DNA of 64,000 nucleotides from Candidatus Cloacimonadota bacterium (GTDB lineage: Bacteria > Cloacimonadota > Cloacimonadia > Cloacimonadales > Cloacimonadaceae), in NCBI GenBank assembly GCA_020532085.1, contig JAJBAV010000008.1, forward strand, positions 1 to 64,000. The letters are read 5' to 3'. Below the pieces are notes generated by a model. It saw only the letters and a list, made by a program, of their open reading frames with translations. It was not told the DNA's origin and ran no database searches. Made by a program: the position numbers and the translations under genes. Positions within the stretch are counted from its first letter, which is position 1. Every line of letters starts with the position of its first letter. This document shows positions 46,294 to 55,778 of this stretch, piece after piece.

Positions 46294-49065
46294 TCAGTGG
46301 GCTTCGAACCAGTTGGCCCCGCTGGCGATGCCGGTCTTCAACGCCACCACCTGCCGATATTGCTGCGGCAGAGCGTTTTCCATCTCCGAGCGGACCAGCT
46401 CTTCGGCCTCCGCCAGAAAGTCCCGGCGCACTTCGAAAACCAGCTCGTCGTGCACCTGCAGCACCATGCGGATGCGGGGATCGTCCCCGGTCCGCGCGTG
46501 GATGGCGATCATGGCCAGTTTGATCAGGTCGGCGGCGGTGCCTTGGATGGGCATGTTCACCGCCACGCGTTCCGCTTCCGCGCGCAGGCCCTGGTTGCCG
46601 CTGCCGATGTTTTTCAGGTAAAGCTTGCGCCCGAAGATGGTCTGACTGTAGCGGTGCAGCCTCGCCTCGGCCTTGCAGTCGTTGATGTAGGCGCTGATGG
46701 AGGGGAAGCGCTCAAAATAGTGCCTGATCATGGTTTTGGCGTCTTCCAGCGAAATTCCCAGTTCGCGCGAGAGCTTCTTCTGCCCCATTCCGTAGAGGAG
46801 GCCGAAATTGATCACCTTGGCGCGGCGGCGTTCCTCGCCGCTCACCTGGTCCAGCGGTTTCCCCGTGATCAGAGAGGCCGTCTGGCGGTGGATGTCCAGG
46901 TCGTTTTGGAAAGCCTGCACCAAAGCTTCGTCGCGCGAGAAGAGGGCCAGCAGCCTCAGCTCGATCTGGGAATAATCGGCGCTCAGGATGGCCCAGTCCG
47001 GGTTCGAGGCGATGAAGGCCTTGCGGATGGAGCGGCCCAGCTGTGTGCGGATGGGGATATTTTGCAGATTGGGATTGGAGGAGGAGAGCCGGCCGGTGGA
47101 GGCCACGGTCTGGTTGAAAGAGGAGTGGATGCGCCCGGTGGCTGGATTGATCAGCTTTGGCAGGGCGCCCACATAGGTGGATTCCAGCTTGGTGAGGCTG
47201 CGGTATTGGATCAACTTGTCCGCGATCTCATGATCCTCCGCCAGTTCCTCCAGCACCGTGATATCGGTGGAATAGCCGCTTTTAGTCTTCTTTTTGGCAG
47301 GGATCTTCATCTCTTCGAACAGCAGTTTGGCCAGCTGCTGGGTGGAATTGAGGTTGAATTCCCGGCCCGCAAGGCCGTAGATCTGCTCCGTGAGTTCCTT
47401 CAGTTCCAGATTGATGGCGCGAGAGATTTCCCGCAGTACGGGTGTGTCGATGCTCACACCGTTTTCCTCCATGCGCTGCAGCACCGGCACCAAGGGCAGT
47501 TCGATGCTCTTGTAAAGCTCTGTCAAACCGCTGTGGGAGAGGCGCCTGGCATAGAGGGGCTGCAGCCGGAACACCGCCCAGGCGTCCTCAGCGGAGTAGG
47601 CGCAGGCGGCTTGAACATCCACGAGGTCGAAGCTGGTCTTGTTTTTCTTGTCCAGCAGGCTGGAGATGAGGATCATCGTGTGCCCAAGTTCCGCGGCGGC
47701 ACAGGCGTCCAGGGAATACTGGTTGGTGCCGGGATCCAGCAGGTAGGCGGCCAGCATCGTGTCCCAGAGCGGATTGTCCAGTTCCCAGCCGTGGCCGCGC
47801 AGCACGATGAGGTCATACTTGAGGTTGTGGCCAAGGATGGTTTTTCCCGCCGTGGCGTCTTTCAGGGCGGCCAAAGTCGCTTCCAGCGGCAGGTTGTCGT
47901 GCAGCTGGTGTCCCAGGGGCAGATACCAGGCCTCTTCCGTCTTCACGCATAGCGATATTCCCACCAGTTTGGCCCCCACGGGCTCCAGTGAATCGGTCTC
48001 CGTGTCCAGGCTTACCAATTCCGCCTGCCGTAGTTGCTCCAGCAGGCGGGGCAGGTTTTCGGGAGTGGCAAGTATTGGCGTGAAAGAGAGTTGACGCTCC
48101 GAAGAACCATCCTTTCCAACAGGCTCCGTGGCGAAAATGTCCCCCTGGGTGAGCTGTTCCTCACTCACGGCGGAAGCTGCCTCAAGCGGTCCCGGACCGC
48201 CCTGTCCGAAGCGGTTTTCGATCCTGCGCCTGAGCTGATACAGTTCGTAGCGGCCAAGAAAATCCGTCGCCCGCAGAAGGCTGGCGCCGTCGAAGGCAAG
48301 CTTGTCAACTTCCGGCAGCGGGATTGGCACATCGCGGATGATCTGCGCCAACTGCCTGGAAAGAAAAGCGTTGTCTCTGTTTTCCGTGAGTTTTTTGCGC
48401 GTCGTTTCCCCAATCTCGTCCAGATGCGCGTAGATCCCGTCCAGGCTTTGGTATTGCTGCAGCAGCTTTTCCGCGCCCTTGGGTCCGATGCCCCGCACCC
48501 CGGGAATGTTGTCGGAGGCGTCACCCACCAAGGCGAGGTAATCCACGAACTGTTCGGGATAGACGCCGAATTTGCCGAAAATCCCCTCCCGGTCGTAACT
48601 CAGGTCCTTGGCGGGATCGAAGATTCCCACCCGTTCCTCCACCAACTGCGAATAATCCTTGTCCGAGGTCACGAACACAATGTCAAAGTCCTCCTTGAAA
48701 CGTTCCCCCAGCGTGGCCAGCACGTCGTCGGCCTCATAGCCGTCGAGCGAGATCTCCGGCAGGCCGATGAGCTGGAAAAACCGTTGCACCGGCTCGATCT
48801 GCGCCACCAGCTCATCCGGCATCGGAGGCCGGTTCGCCTTGTAGTCTTCACTCAGTTCGTGCCGGAAGGTGGGTGCCTTGCGGTCGAAACTGATCAGGAT
48901 GTGCTCCACCTGTTTCAGCTCCAAAAAATGCAGAAAGGAATTCACCACGCCGAAGATGGCGCTGGTGTGTTCCCCGCGCGAATTGACCAGCGGATTTTTG
49001 ATGAAGGCGAAATGCGAGCGGTACAGCAAGGCCGTGCCGTCGATCAGATAAAGAGTTGGGCGCAT
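46294..49065 (-). CDS. polA: DNA polymerase I
   Basis: 923 residues with all three domains. The 5'-3' nuclease domain (1-270) has DGTALLYRSHFAF, EADDVLA and GDASDNIPGV...GPKGAEKLL. The 3'-5' proofreading domain (about 345-510) keeps its acidic residues: DTETDSLE, NLKYD and the YSAEDA motif. The polymerase domain (about 560-923) has motif A DYSQIELRLLA, motif B RRAKVINFGLLYGM and motif C QVHDELVFE. It fills gaps and removes RNA primers in replication and repair. GGAG lies 8 bases before ATG 49065. The retained exonuclease residues suggest working proofreading, unlike Taq-type enzymes. It is first in a minus-strand row with the PPDK-like and GAPDH genes. Confidence 0.97.
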   Translation of the reverse strand: MRPTLYLIDGTALLYRSHFAFIKNPLVNSRGEHTSAIFGVVNSFLHFLELKQVEHILISFDRKAPTFRHELSEDYKANRPPMPDELVAQIEPVQRFFQLIGLPEISLDGYEADDVLATLGERFKEDFDIVFVTSDKDYSQLVEERVGIFDPAKDLSYDREGIFGKFGVYPEQFVDYLALVGDASDNIPGVRGIGPKGAEKLLQQYQSLDGIYAHLDEIGETTRKKLTENRDNAFLSRQLAQIIRDVPIPLPEVDKLAFDGASLLRATDFLGRYELYQLRRRIENRFGQGGPGPLEAASAVSEEQLTQGDIFATEPVGKDGSSERQLSFTPILATPENLPRLLEQLRQAELVSLDTETDSLEPVGAKLVGISLCVKTEEAWYLPLGHQLHDNLPLEATLAALKDATAGKTILGHNLKYDLIVLRGHGWELDNPLWDTMLAAYLLDPGTNQYSLDACAAAELGHTMILISSLLDKKNKTSFDLVDVQAACAYSAEDAWAVFRLQPLYARRLSHSGLTELYKSIELPLVPVLQRMEENGVSIDTPVLREISRAINLELKELTEQIYGLAGREFNLNSTQQLAKLLFEEMKIPAKKKTKSGYSTDITVLEELAEDHEIADKLIQYRSLTKLESTYVGALPKLINPATGRIHSSFNQTVASTGRLSSSNPNLQNIPIRTQLGRSIRKAFIASNPDWAILSADYSQIELRLLALFSRDEALVQAFQNDLDIHRQTASLITGKPLDQVSGEERRRAKVINFGLLYGMGQKKLSRELGISLEDAKTMIRHYFERFPSISAYINDCKAEARLHRYSQTIFGRKLYLKNIGSGNQGLRAEAERVAVNMPIQGTAADLIKLAMIAIHARTGDDPRIRMVLQVHDELVFEVRRDFLAEAEELVRSEMENALPQQYRQVVALKTGIASGANWFEAH

Positions 49066-49167
49066 GAGCTTGCTCCTGGCTGAATTTTGGACTGTGCCGC
49101 AGGATATAAACAGGCGGGATTATTGTCAAACTTTTTCCTCCGTCACCGCCCCCGCGCGCTTTTCCGC

Positions 49168-49196
49168 TTGACAGAATTGCACGGCTGAAAATAACA
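49168..49196 (+). promoter_or_regulatory. Likely promoter of the phosphate-uptake operon
   Basis: TTGACA at 49168-49173 and ATAACA at 49191-49196 (17-base spacing), about 40 bases upstream of the DUF47 gene and divergent from polA. No PHO-box-like repeat was recognised. Confidence 0.5.
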
Positions 49197-49236
49197 TGAA
49201 AGGTTGCATTGACTATCACAGAGAACAGGAGTTCAC

Positions 49237-49881
49237 ATGGCACTGGTGCTGAAGACCACCAAGTTCGTGGAGTCGCAGATCGACTCTTTCCTGGACGTGG
49301 TCAGCGATTCCGCGCTGCTCTTCCAGCTTGGCGTGGAGGATTATCTGATGGGCAGGTTCGAGCAGTTCGAGGAACGGCTGAACCTGATCCGCGAAAACGA
49401 AAAGAAGGCCGACGACCTGCGCGTGGCGATCGAGCGTTATCTTTACGAGCGCACCCTGATCCCGGAAAACCGCGGCGACGTGCTGGCCATTCTGGAAAAC
49501 ACGGACGAAGTGATGGACAACATCAAGGACACGCTGATGCAGTTTTCCGTGGAAATGCCGACGATCCCGCAGGAAGTGAACGACCTCTGGCTGCAGACCA
49601 CGCGCGCCTCCACCGCCGCGGTGGAGCAGCTTACCTACGCCGTGCGCTCCTTTTTCCGCGACCTTTCCCAAGTGAACAACTACATCCACAAAGTCTACTT
49701 TTTTGAGCGCGAGGCCGACCAGTTGGGCGAAAAGCTGCGCCGCCTGATCTTCGCCCAGGGGATGGACCTGGCCCAAAAAACCCACCTGCGCTGGTTCGCC
49801 CTGCACATCGAACAGATCTCGGATTACGCCCAGGCCGTTTGCGACCGGCTCTCCATCTACACCATCAAAAGGCAGCTCTGA
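49237..49881 (+). CDS. DUF47/PhoU-like phosphate transport regulator
   Basis: A 214-residue, nearly all-helical protein of the DUF47 (TIGR00153) family, related in fold to PhoU. It shows the family pattern of long amphipathic helices with E/D-rich metal-contact motifs (RENEKKADDLR ... FEREADQLGEKL). CAGGAG precedes ATG 49237 by 6 bases. DUF47 genes almost always lie next to low-affinity PiT phosphate transporters, as here (7-base gap), and are thought to restrain or adjust phosphate flow through them. Confidence 0.93.
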   Translation: MALVLKTTKFVESQIDSFLDVVSDSALLFQLGVEDYLMGRFEQFEERLNLIRENEKKADDLRVAIERYLYERTLIPENRGDVLAILENTDEVMDNIKDTLMQFSVEMPTIPQEVNDLWLQTTRASTAAVEQLTYAVRSFFRDLSQVNNYIHKVYFFEREADQLGEKLRRLIFAQGMDLAQKTHLRWFALHIEQISDYAQAVCDRLSIYTIKRQL

Positions 49882-49888
49882 TCCCGGC

Positions 49889-51373
49889 ATGATCTACGTT
49901 TTTCTGATCAGCGGCCTGTTCATAGGCTGGTCCATGGGGGCCAATGACACCGGCAACATCTTTGGCGCCGCGGTCTCCACCCGCATGATCAGATTCCGCC
50001 AGGCCGCCCTGATCGCGGCCGTCTTTTATTTTCTGGGCGCGGTTTTGGAAGGCAGCGGGCCCTCCGGCACCCTGGGCCGGTTGGGTTCCGTGGACGCCCT
50101 GGGCGGGGCCTTCACCGTGGCGCTGGCCGCCGCGCTGGCCATTCTGGTGATCGTGCGGCTGGGCATTCCCGTCTCCATCTCGCAGACCATCGTGGGCGCC
50201 CTGATCGGCTGGAACTACTTTTCAGGACGGCTCACCAACTTCAGTTCCCTGCTCACCATCGCCAGCAGCTGGGTCACCGCATTCGTGGCCGCTGCCGGCA
50301 TCGCGGCTTTGCTCTTTTACCTCGTGCGCGGTTGGATCAACAACTCCAAACGCCATCTGCTGGAACAGGACATGATCATCCGCTCCGCCCTGATCCTCTT
50401 CGGCGCTGTCGGGGCCTACTTTCTAGGGGCCAACACCATCGCCAACGCCGTGGGGGTCTTCGTTCCGGTTACACCCTTCCGGGATCTGGCGCTGGGCCCC
50501 TTCCTCTTTATCACAGGCGTGCAGCAGCTTTACATCATCGGCTCGCTGGCCGTGGTATTGGGCATCTACACCTATTCCCACCGCGTGATGGGCACCGTGG
50601 GCAAGGACATCTTTCAGCTTTCGCCCGCAACCGCGCTGGTCGCCCTGCTCACCGAGACCATCGTGCTCTTTCTCTTTTCCTCCCGTGCCTTGCACGATCT
50701 GCTTGTGGCGGTGGGACTTCCGCCCATTCCGCTGGTGCCCATCTCCTCCACCCAGGTGATCGTGGGCGCTGTGATCGGCATCGGCCTGGCCAAAGGCGGC
50801 AAAAACATCCGCTACAACGTGCTGGGCAAAGTCACCCTGGCCTGGATCGCCGCCCCCGCCATGGCCTTTCTCTTTTCCTTCGTCGCTCTCTTCATCACGC
50901 AGAACGTCTTTGAACTCGAGGCCTACCATCCCCTCACCTACAGCGTGGACAAGAGCGCGGTGCAGGAGATCGCGCGCCGCGGGATCGACACCAACAAGCT
51001 TAGTTTCGTGAATCTGCGCACCTTCAAGACCGAGCTCGAACTCTACAGGGAACTCACTTTCGAGGAAACCTATCCGCCCGAGGCGGCCAAGGAGATCATT
51101 TCCATCAGCGAAAACCACCCCCTGCTGGTGAAACTGGAACTGCTGCAAAAACGCGGACTGGACAAGCGTTTGAACCAGGAACAACTGGCCGCGCTCAGCC
51201 AATTGGAGGACAAGAGCTTCAAACGCAGATGGAACCTCGCCCAGACCCTGGCCAAAGACCCTTCCTGGCAACTGGTCGAGGCTCCCCAAACCCAGGCTGA
51301 TGAAAGTTACAACGCCGATCTGCAGGCCGATCTGGACCTGCTTTACAAGGTCTTTTACCATCCCAAGGACTAA
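49889..51373 (+). CDS. PiT-family inorganic phosphate transporter with long C-terminal tail
   Basis: 494 residues. Two inverted PiT repeats each carry a GAN-type signature: SMGANDTGNIFG near the N-terminus and FLGANTIANAVG in the middle. About ten membrane helices are seen up to about residue 345. PiT proteins import phosphate with H+ or Na+. An unusual charged, helical tail of about 140 residues follows the last helix (...YSVDKSAVQEIARRG to the end). It contains no membrane segment and is a candidate docking surface for the DUF47 partner. The gene lies 7 bases after the DUF47 gene. Confidence 0.93.
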   Translation: MIYVFLISGLFIGWSMGANDTGNIFGAAVSTRMIRFRQAALIAAVFYFLGAVLEGSGPSGTLGRLGSVDALGGAFTVALAAALAILVIVRLGIPVSISQTIVGALIGWNYFSGRLTNFSSLLTIASSWVTAFVAAAGIAALLFYLVRGWINNSKRHLLEQDMIIRSALILFGAVGAYFLGANTIANAVGVFVPVTPFRDLALGPFLFITGVQQLYIIGSLAVVLGIYTYSHRVMGTVGKDIFQLSPATALVALLTETIVLFLFSSRALHDLLVAVGLPPIPLVPISSTQVIVGAVIGIGLAKGGKNIRYNVLGKVTLAWIAAPAMAFLFSFVALFITQNVFELEAYHPLTYSVDKSAVQEIARRGIDTNKLSFVNLRTFKTELELYRELTFEETYPPEAAKEIISISENHPLLVKLELLQKRGLDKRLNQEQLAALSQLEDKSFKRRWNLAQTLAKDPSWQLVEAPQTQADESYNADLQADLDLLYKVFYHPKD

Positions 51374-51375
51374 GG

Positions 51376-51727
51376 CCGGGCACCCAACCAGCTGAAGCTT
51401 ATGGCACATAGCCCTCTGTCTCTCTGTCCCTCTGTTTTTAAAATCCCTCTGCTTTTACTCCGCTTTTGCTCCGCTTGGCTCTGTGGTAAAAAATCCTCTG
51501 TTAACTCCGCGTCTCGCCGCCTCAGCGCCTCTGCGGTAAGTTATTTTGTGCCTCGAAATGAATTCCGGGCACCCAACAGACTAAAGTCTATGTTACGCAA
51601 AACTCTGTCTCTCTGTCTCTCTGTTTTTAAAAAACCTCCGCTTTTACTCCGCTTTTGCTCCGCTTGGCTCTGTGGTGAAAAAACGCTTCCCGATTTCCCC
51701 CTCTCTGCGTCTCTGGGTTAGAAAAAC
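51376..51727. repeat. Duplicated about 190-bp repeat rich in CTCTGT words
   Basis: CCGGGCACCCAAC begins at 51376 and again at 51565. Both copies continue through CTCTGTCTCTCTGT, then ACTCCGCTTTTGCTCCGCTT and GGCTCTGTGGT. No coding sequence is supported in this gap. These words are the inverse strand of the ACACAGAG repeats near copA and the GxxExxY gene. Confidence 0.8.
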
Positions 51728-52618
51728 ATGACTGAACAAAACCTCACCCTCATCCTCTCCTTCGCCCTCGGCTTTGCCCTGAAAAGCCTGAAACTCCTGT
51801 CCAAAGAGGACGCCGCGGTGCTCCTGCGCTTCGTGCTCAACGTCTGCCTGCCCCCGCTGATGATTTTGGCCATTTACCGTGCCACCCCTTCCGCGGATAT
51901 GCTGCTGGTGACGCTTAGCGCCATGCTGGTGATTTTCATCCTCTACTTCATCAGCTCTTTCATCGGCAAAAAACTGGCCCTGCCCCGCCCCACTTTCGGC
52001 TCTTTCCTGGTGGGCACGATGATCATGAACACCGCCTTTGCCCTGCCCTATTTCAAGGCGATCGGCAGCGAGGAACTGGCCCGCGCCTCGCTGTTCGATA
52101 TCGGCAACACCGTCCTGATCTTCACTTTCAGCTATTACAACGCCATCAAATACGGCGCCAACGCCCACACCGACCGCATCCAGCTGAAGAAATTTCTCAC
52201 CCTGCCCCCGCTTTGGGGCATGCTGATCGCTTTTGCCATCAAGGGCTTGGGTGTGAACATCCCGCCCGCCGCGGTTTCCTTTCTGGAGGTCTTGGGCCAG
52301 CCCACCGGATTGCTGATGATGGTGGCGCTGGGCCTGGCTTTCGCGCCCCAGGCCTCGCATCTGGGCAAGGCCCTGATCGCCGTCTTCATCAGGATGGGCC
52401 TGGGTTTCGCGGCCGGATTCACACTCTCCCTGCTCTTCGGATTGCAGGGCGTCCCGCGCCTGGTGGTGCTCACCTGTTCCGCCCTGCCCGTGGGCTTCAA
52501 CACCTTGATCCTGGCCGACCGCGAGAACATGGACCGCCCCTTCGCCGCCACCATGGTCTCGGTTTCCACCCTCATCGCCCTCTTCACCACGCCGCTGCTG
52601 ATCCGCCTCTTTTCCTGA
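51728..52618 (+). CDS. AEC-family transporter (auxin efflux carrier/malate permease type)
   Basis: A 296-residue integral membrane protein with about ten helices in two five-helix halves, typical AEC (Mem_trans) length. It has the early LRFVLNVCLPPLMI helix with the conserved N-x-x-L-P-P and the late LPVGFNTLILADRE segment. AEC carriers move organic anions such as malate, or other small solutes; the substrate cannot be read from the sequence. There is no clear ribosome-binding site because the start lies in the repeat tail. It stands alone. Confidence 0.88.
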   Translation: MTEQNLTLILSFALGFALKSLKLLSKEDAAVLLRFVLNVCLPPLMILAIYRATPSADMLLVTLSAMLVIFILYFISSFIGKKLALPRPTFGSFLVGTMIMNTAFALPYFKAIGSEELARASLFDIGNTVLIFTFSYYNAIKYGANAHTDRIQLKKFLTLPPLWGMLIAFAIKGLGVNIPPAAVSFLEVLGQPTGLLMMVALGLAFAPQASHLGKALIAVFIRMGLGFAAGFTLSLLFGLQGVPRLVVLTCSALPVGFNTLILADRENMDRPFAATMVSVSTLIALFTTPLLIRLFS

Positions 52619-52654
52619 TCCAGCCAAAGTTGCGCCCCCACCGGCGAAACTTCC

Positions 52655-52684
52655 TTGACAAATTGGCGCAATATCTGCTTATAT
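52655..52684 (+). promoter_or_regulatory. Likely promoter of the C10 protease gene
   Basis: Perfect TTGACA at 52655-52660 and TTATAT at 52679-52684 (18-base spacing), 21 bases upstream of the start, with TCAGGAG between. Confidence 0.6.
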
Positions 52685-52704
52685 CAGCCGTCAGGAGCGT
52701 AACC

Positions 52705-54435
52705 ATGAAAAGATTTATTGTTGGACTGACGCTGATCCTGCTCTGCGCATGCGTTTTAGCGAAACCGGTAAGCCCTGCCAGGGCGGAAAGTGCCGCCCGT
52801 ACACAGTTGCAAAGGCTGGATCGCAGCGAAACCCTGCTGCCGCCGCGTCCCCTGGGCGAAGCAACCTCCCCCCTGGCCTGGATCTTCGGCCTGCAGCCCC
52901 AGGGCTACATCGTGGTTTCCGCCGACGACGAACTGCCTCCCGTGCCGGCCTATTCTTTCACTTCAGATTTTGATCACGGCGGCAATACCTGGCTGGCGGA
53001 ACTCATCGCGGCCGATCTGGCTTTTCGCGCCGCCGGGTCCGGTCCCGCAGAGCGCCTTGAAAGCTTTCAGATGTGGCAGAACCCCGTCTCTTACCGCGAC
53101 GATTTTGAGCAGTGGCCGCCGCCGGGCTATTCGCCCTCGGGCGGTTGGCTGAAAACCGAATGGCACCAGAGCGCCCCCTACAACGCGGATTGCCCCATCG
53201 ATCCGGTCTCAGGCCAGCGCAGCGTGGCCGGCTGTCCCGCCGTGGCCATGGCCCAGATCGTCAACTACCACCAAAGCTTGAATGGAACCAGGTTTACCGA
53301 CGCCGATGACTACCATCACAACTACGCCGGACGCAATTTCTGGATCGACAACGACCACAGCGCGCGCGATTTCCCCTCCTGGCCGGACCTGAACACCGCG
53401 CTGGACACCCTCACCACCCATTACGCCCTGCAGCAGGCCACCACAAGTGACGACGCCGCGGCGCTGATCTGGGCTTGCGGGGTGGCCGCCGAACAGGTTT
53501 ACACCTCCGAAGGCAGCGGCACCTTCGCCGTAAGCCAGGCTTTTAGCGCTTTCCAGCGCTTCGGTTTTGACTTTTGCGAACTGCTCACCGCCTCCGCTAT
53601 CGATCTCAATTCCCGCATGGCGCAAAACATCAAGGACGCCCAGCCAGTGCACCTGGCTGTGGTCACGCCGGCCTGGGACGCCGGACACAATGTGGTGGTG
53701 GACGGCTACAACACCGACGGATTCTTCCACGTCAATTTCGGCTGGGGCGGCTCCCAAAGCGGCTGGTACCTGCTGCCGGACCAGCTGCCCTACAACCTCA
53801 CCGTGGTCGAGGGCGCTATCGTGGACATCGAACCCCGCCAGTATCTGATGGCCATTCCGGATACCCTGTTCTTTCTTGACAACGCCTCCATTCAGGAATT
53901 CCACGAGTTGGAACTGGTGAATATCAGCGACACCAGCCTCACCATTAGTGACATCAGCTCGACACCCTATAACGTGGTTGACGCCTTTCTGGTCTGCGAA
54001 TGGTATCCCGGCCTGCCCCGTGTCCTGGAACCCGGCCAAAGCATGATCGTCTATGTCCACTTCGTAGTTGTGGAAGGCGGGCCCAGGGAAATCATCACCG
54101 GAAGCGTCTCCATCGCCCACGGCTGCGGCTGTTACCTGGTGCCCATCCTCATCGACAACAGCCTGCCCGCGCTCCCGGCTGAAGATGAGGTCGCGCCCCA
54201 CGCGAATCTCAGTGCCTGGCCCAATCCCTTTGTCGACCAACTCGAACTGGCCTCAGCCACCCGCGGGCCGCTCCGCGTGAGCGTTTACAACCTCAAAGGC
54301 CAAAAACTCGCCACCCTCGAAGGCGAGGGTGAACTGAGCTGGTCACCCGATCCCGGAACTCCCGCCGGAATCTATTTCATCCAAGATGAGTCTGCCAAAA
54401 ACAGCCGTCCCCTGCGCGTGGTGAAGATCAGATAG
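52705..54435 (+). CDS. Streptopain-like (C10) cysteine protease with T9SS-type tail
   Basis: 576 residues. Signal peptide MKRFIVGLTLILLCACVLA and a propeptide of the SpeB-inhibitor kind (about 20-140, ...GYIVVSADDELPPV). The C10 catalytic Cys is C177 in SVAGCPAVAMAQ, the catalytic His is H328 in DAGHNVVVDGY, and FHVNFGWGG follows. A beta-rich linker leads to a Por/FlgD-type sorting domain (SAWPNPFVDQLEL ... YNLKGQKLATL ... PAGIYFI). It is expected to be secreted by a type IX system and to cleave extracellular proteins. GGAG precedes ATG 52705. An in-frame upstream extension inside the AEC gene is rejected because the signal peptide begins here. Confidence 0.9.
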   Translation: MKRFIVGLTLILLCACVLAKPVSPARAESAARTQLQRLDRSETLLPPRPLGEATSPLAWIFGLQPQGYIVVSADDELPPVPAYSFTSDFDHGGNTWLAELIAADLAFRAAGSGPAERLESFQMWQNPVSYRDDFEQWPPPGYSPSGGWLKTEWHQSAPYNADCPIDPVSGQRSVAGCPAVAMAQIVNYHQSLNGTRFTDADDYHHNYAGRNFWIDNDHSARDFPSWPDLNTALDTLTTHYALQQATTSDDAAALIWACGVAAEQVYTSEGSGTFAVSQAFSAFQRFGFDFCELLTASAIDLNSRMAQNIKDAQPVHLAVVTPAWDAGHNVVVDGYNTDGFFHVNFGWGGSQSGWYLLPDQLPYNLTVVEGAIVDIEPRQYLMAIPDTLFFLDNASIQEFHELELVNISDTSLTISDISSTPYNVVDAFLVCEWYPGLPRVLEPGQSMIVYVHFVVVEGGPREIITGSVSIAHGCGCYLVPILIDNSLPALPAEDEVAPHANLSAWPNPFVDQLELASATRGPLRVSVYNLKGQKLATLEGEGELSWSPDPGTPAGIYFIQDESAKNSRPLRVVKIR

Positions 54436-54573
54436 AGCATCAGGAACCCTTCGCTGAAACAAAGACTCAATGGCTTGATAAGCAATCAATAACCCCATGG
54501 CTGATGACATCTATTCAGCATATCTGCGTAAGACACTGTCAATGAACGTTATGGCTGTTGGTTCCTAATCGGC

Positions 54574-54659
54574 CCCCAATATCAATACGGTATCAATACG
54601 GAATCAATACGGATTTCATCCGTAATGATTCCGTATTGATACCGTATTGATATTGGGAG
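54574..54659. repeat. Long palindrome, copy 3 of 3
   Basis: Same element as 131-217 with one arm base changed (CGTAATGATT). The right end GGGAG is followed after 3 bases by the IS end at 54663. Confidence 0.9.
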
Positions 54660-54662
54660 CGA

Positions 54663-54684
54663 TGTCTCGTCCTAAAAAAGTTGA
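54663..54684. repeat. Solo IS end (22 bp)
   Basis: Identical, in the opposite orientation, to the IS end at 106-127, but no transposase follows. Similarity stops after AAAAAAGTTGA and the nested-palindrome element starts 5 bases later. Confidence 0.65.
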
Positions 54685-54689
54685 TAAGG

Positions 54690-55168
54690 GCTCTCTTTTA
54701 AACTGAGTGGGTAACTAAAGAAACCCGTAATGAAAGTCGATCCAGAACCTTGAGATGCCAAATCCCTGCGTTGACTCTGACAGCCGCAGAGGCTCAACAG
54801 AGGCAAGGAACCCCGCCTCGCGCGGGGTGCAGCACTATAGGCGGGGCGTTTCAACCCCCGTATCCGGTCGCGTAAAGAGAAATTCAAACCCGCTTGCGGG
54901 TGCAGGACTTTGATGCGTGATTTATCGCGGATCGGATGTGCTGGATGCTGACCTGATCATATGGCGAAGCGATGAATCGCTCCGCAAAGTCCCGCACCCC
55001 TCTGCGAGGGGTTACGAATCTATCGGCCACGTGGCCTGTTGCGGGGGTTGAAACACCCCGCCTATAGTGCTGCACTCCTCTGACGAGGGGTTCCTCCGGT
55101 CATTTCCCACTTTGTTTGAAAGAAAGCTTTGTGTTCAGCCCATTTCCCACTCAGTTTGAAAGAGAGCC
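54690..55168. repeat. Nested-palindrome element, copy 2 (about 480 bp, inverted relative to copy 1)
   Basis: The outer end GCTCTCTTTTAAACT (54690) pairs with AGTTTGAAAGAGAGC (to 55167); a second, weaker right end lies at 55107-55127. The inner inverted repeat is GCAGCACTATAGGCGGGG (54829) and its inverse (55041-55076). The arm with GCCAAATCCCTGCG at 54758-54771 corresponds to the right arm of copy 1, so the two copies are inverted. Confidence 0.85.
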
Positions 55169-55343
55169 GAACTTTAAACCAACAATTCTCAAATCGTCAT
55201 TCCGGACATTCAAGCCACTCCTTCCCTTTTGAGCCGAGCCCGCCGGAGTTGAGCAACGCAGGAGCATCCACTCCAGCCAAATTATCCGCCCAGCCCCAAA
55301 CGCACGTCATTCAGGAGCGGAGCGCCTCTGGGTTCAAAATCCC
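55169..55343. other. Spacer between repeat element and smpB
   Basis: No gene seen. It contains TCGTCATTCCGGACATTC near 55194, which resembles one end of the MITE at 13909, and no matching partner end. Confidence 0.4.
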
Positions 55344-55778
55344 TTAATCCTCCCGGGCACGGTCGCGTTCGAGGTCTTTTTGGTGCAGGGATTCCCGCTT
55401 GTCGTAGAACTTTTTGCCCTTCACGAGGGCGATGGTCACCTTGCAGAAGCCTTTTTCGTTGATGAAGATCTCCAGGGGGACTATGGTCATGCCCAGCTCC
55501 TCGGTTTTGGCCCGCAGGCGGCGGATCTCGTGTTTGTGGAGCAGCAGTCTGCGTTTGCGGGTGGGATCGGGGCTGAAGTGGGTGGATTTTTCGAAGGGGG
55601 AGATGTGGAGGTTGAGCAGCCAGCATTCGCCGTCGATGACGCGGGCGTAGCTGTCCTTGAAATTCACCTTTCCGGCGCGGATGCTCTTGATCTCGCTGCC
55701 CATCAGGGCGATGCCGGCCTCGAATTTCTGGATCACGAAGTATTCGTGCAGGGCGCGCCGGTTCTTTAGCTGCACCAT
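55344..55778 (-). CDS. smpB: SsrA-binding protein SmpB
   Basis: 144 residues, normal SmpB length. It has the family core NRRALHEYFVIQKFEAGIAL, GSEIKSIRAGKVNFKDSYAR and the basic C-terminal tail (VKGKKFYDKRESLHQKDLERD). SmpB binds tmRNA and brings it to stalled ribosomes for trans-translation. The start lies 13 bases inside the upstream mtaD gene, so the two are coupled. The tmRNA gene itself (ssrA) is not in the window. Confidence 0.96.
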   Translation of the reverse strand: MVQLKNRRALHEYFVIQKFEAGIALMGSEIKSIRAGKVNFKDSYARVIDGECWLLNLHISPFEKSTHFSPDPTRKRRLLLHKHEIRRLRAKTEELGMTIVPLEIFINEKGFCKVTIALVKGKKFYDKRESLHQKDLERDRARED

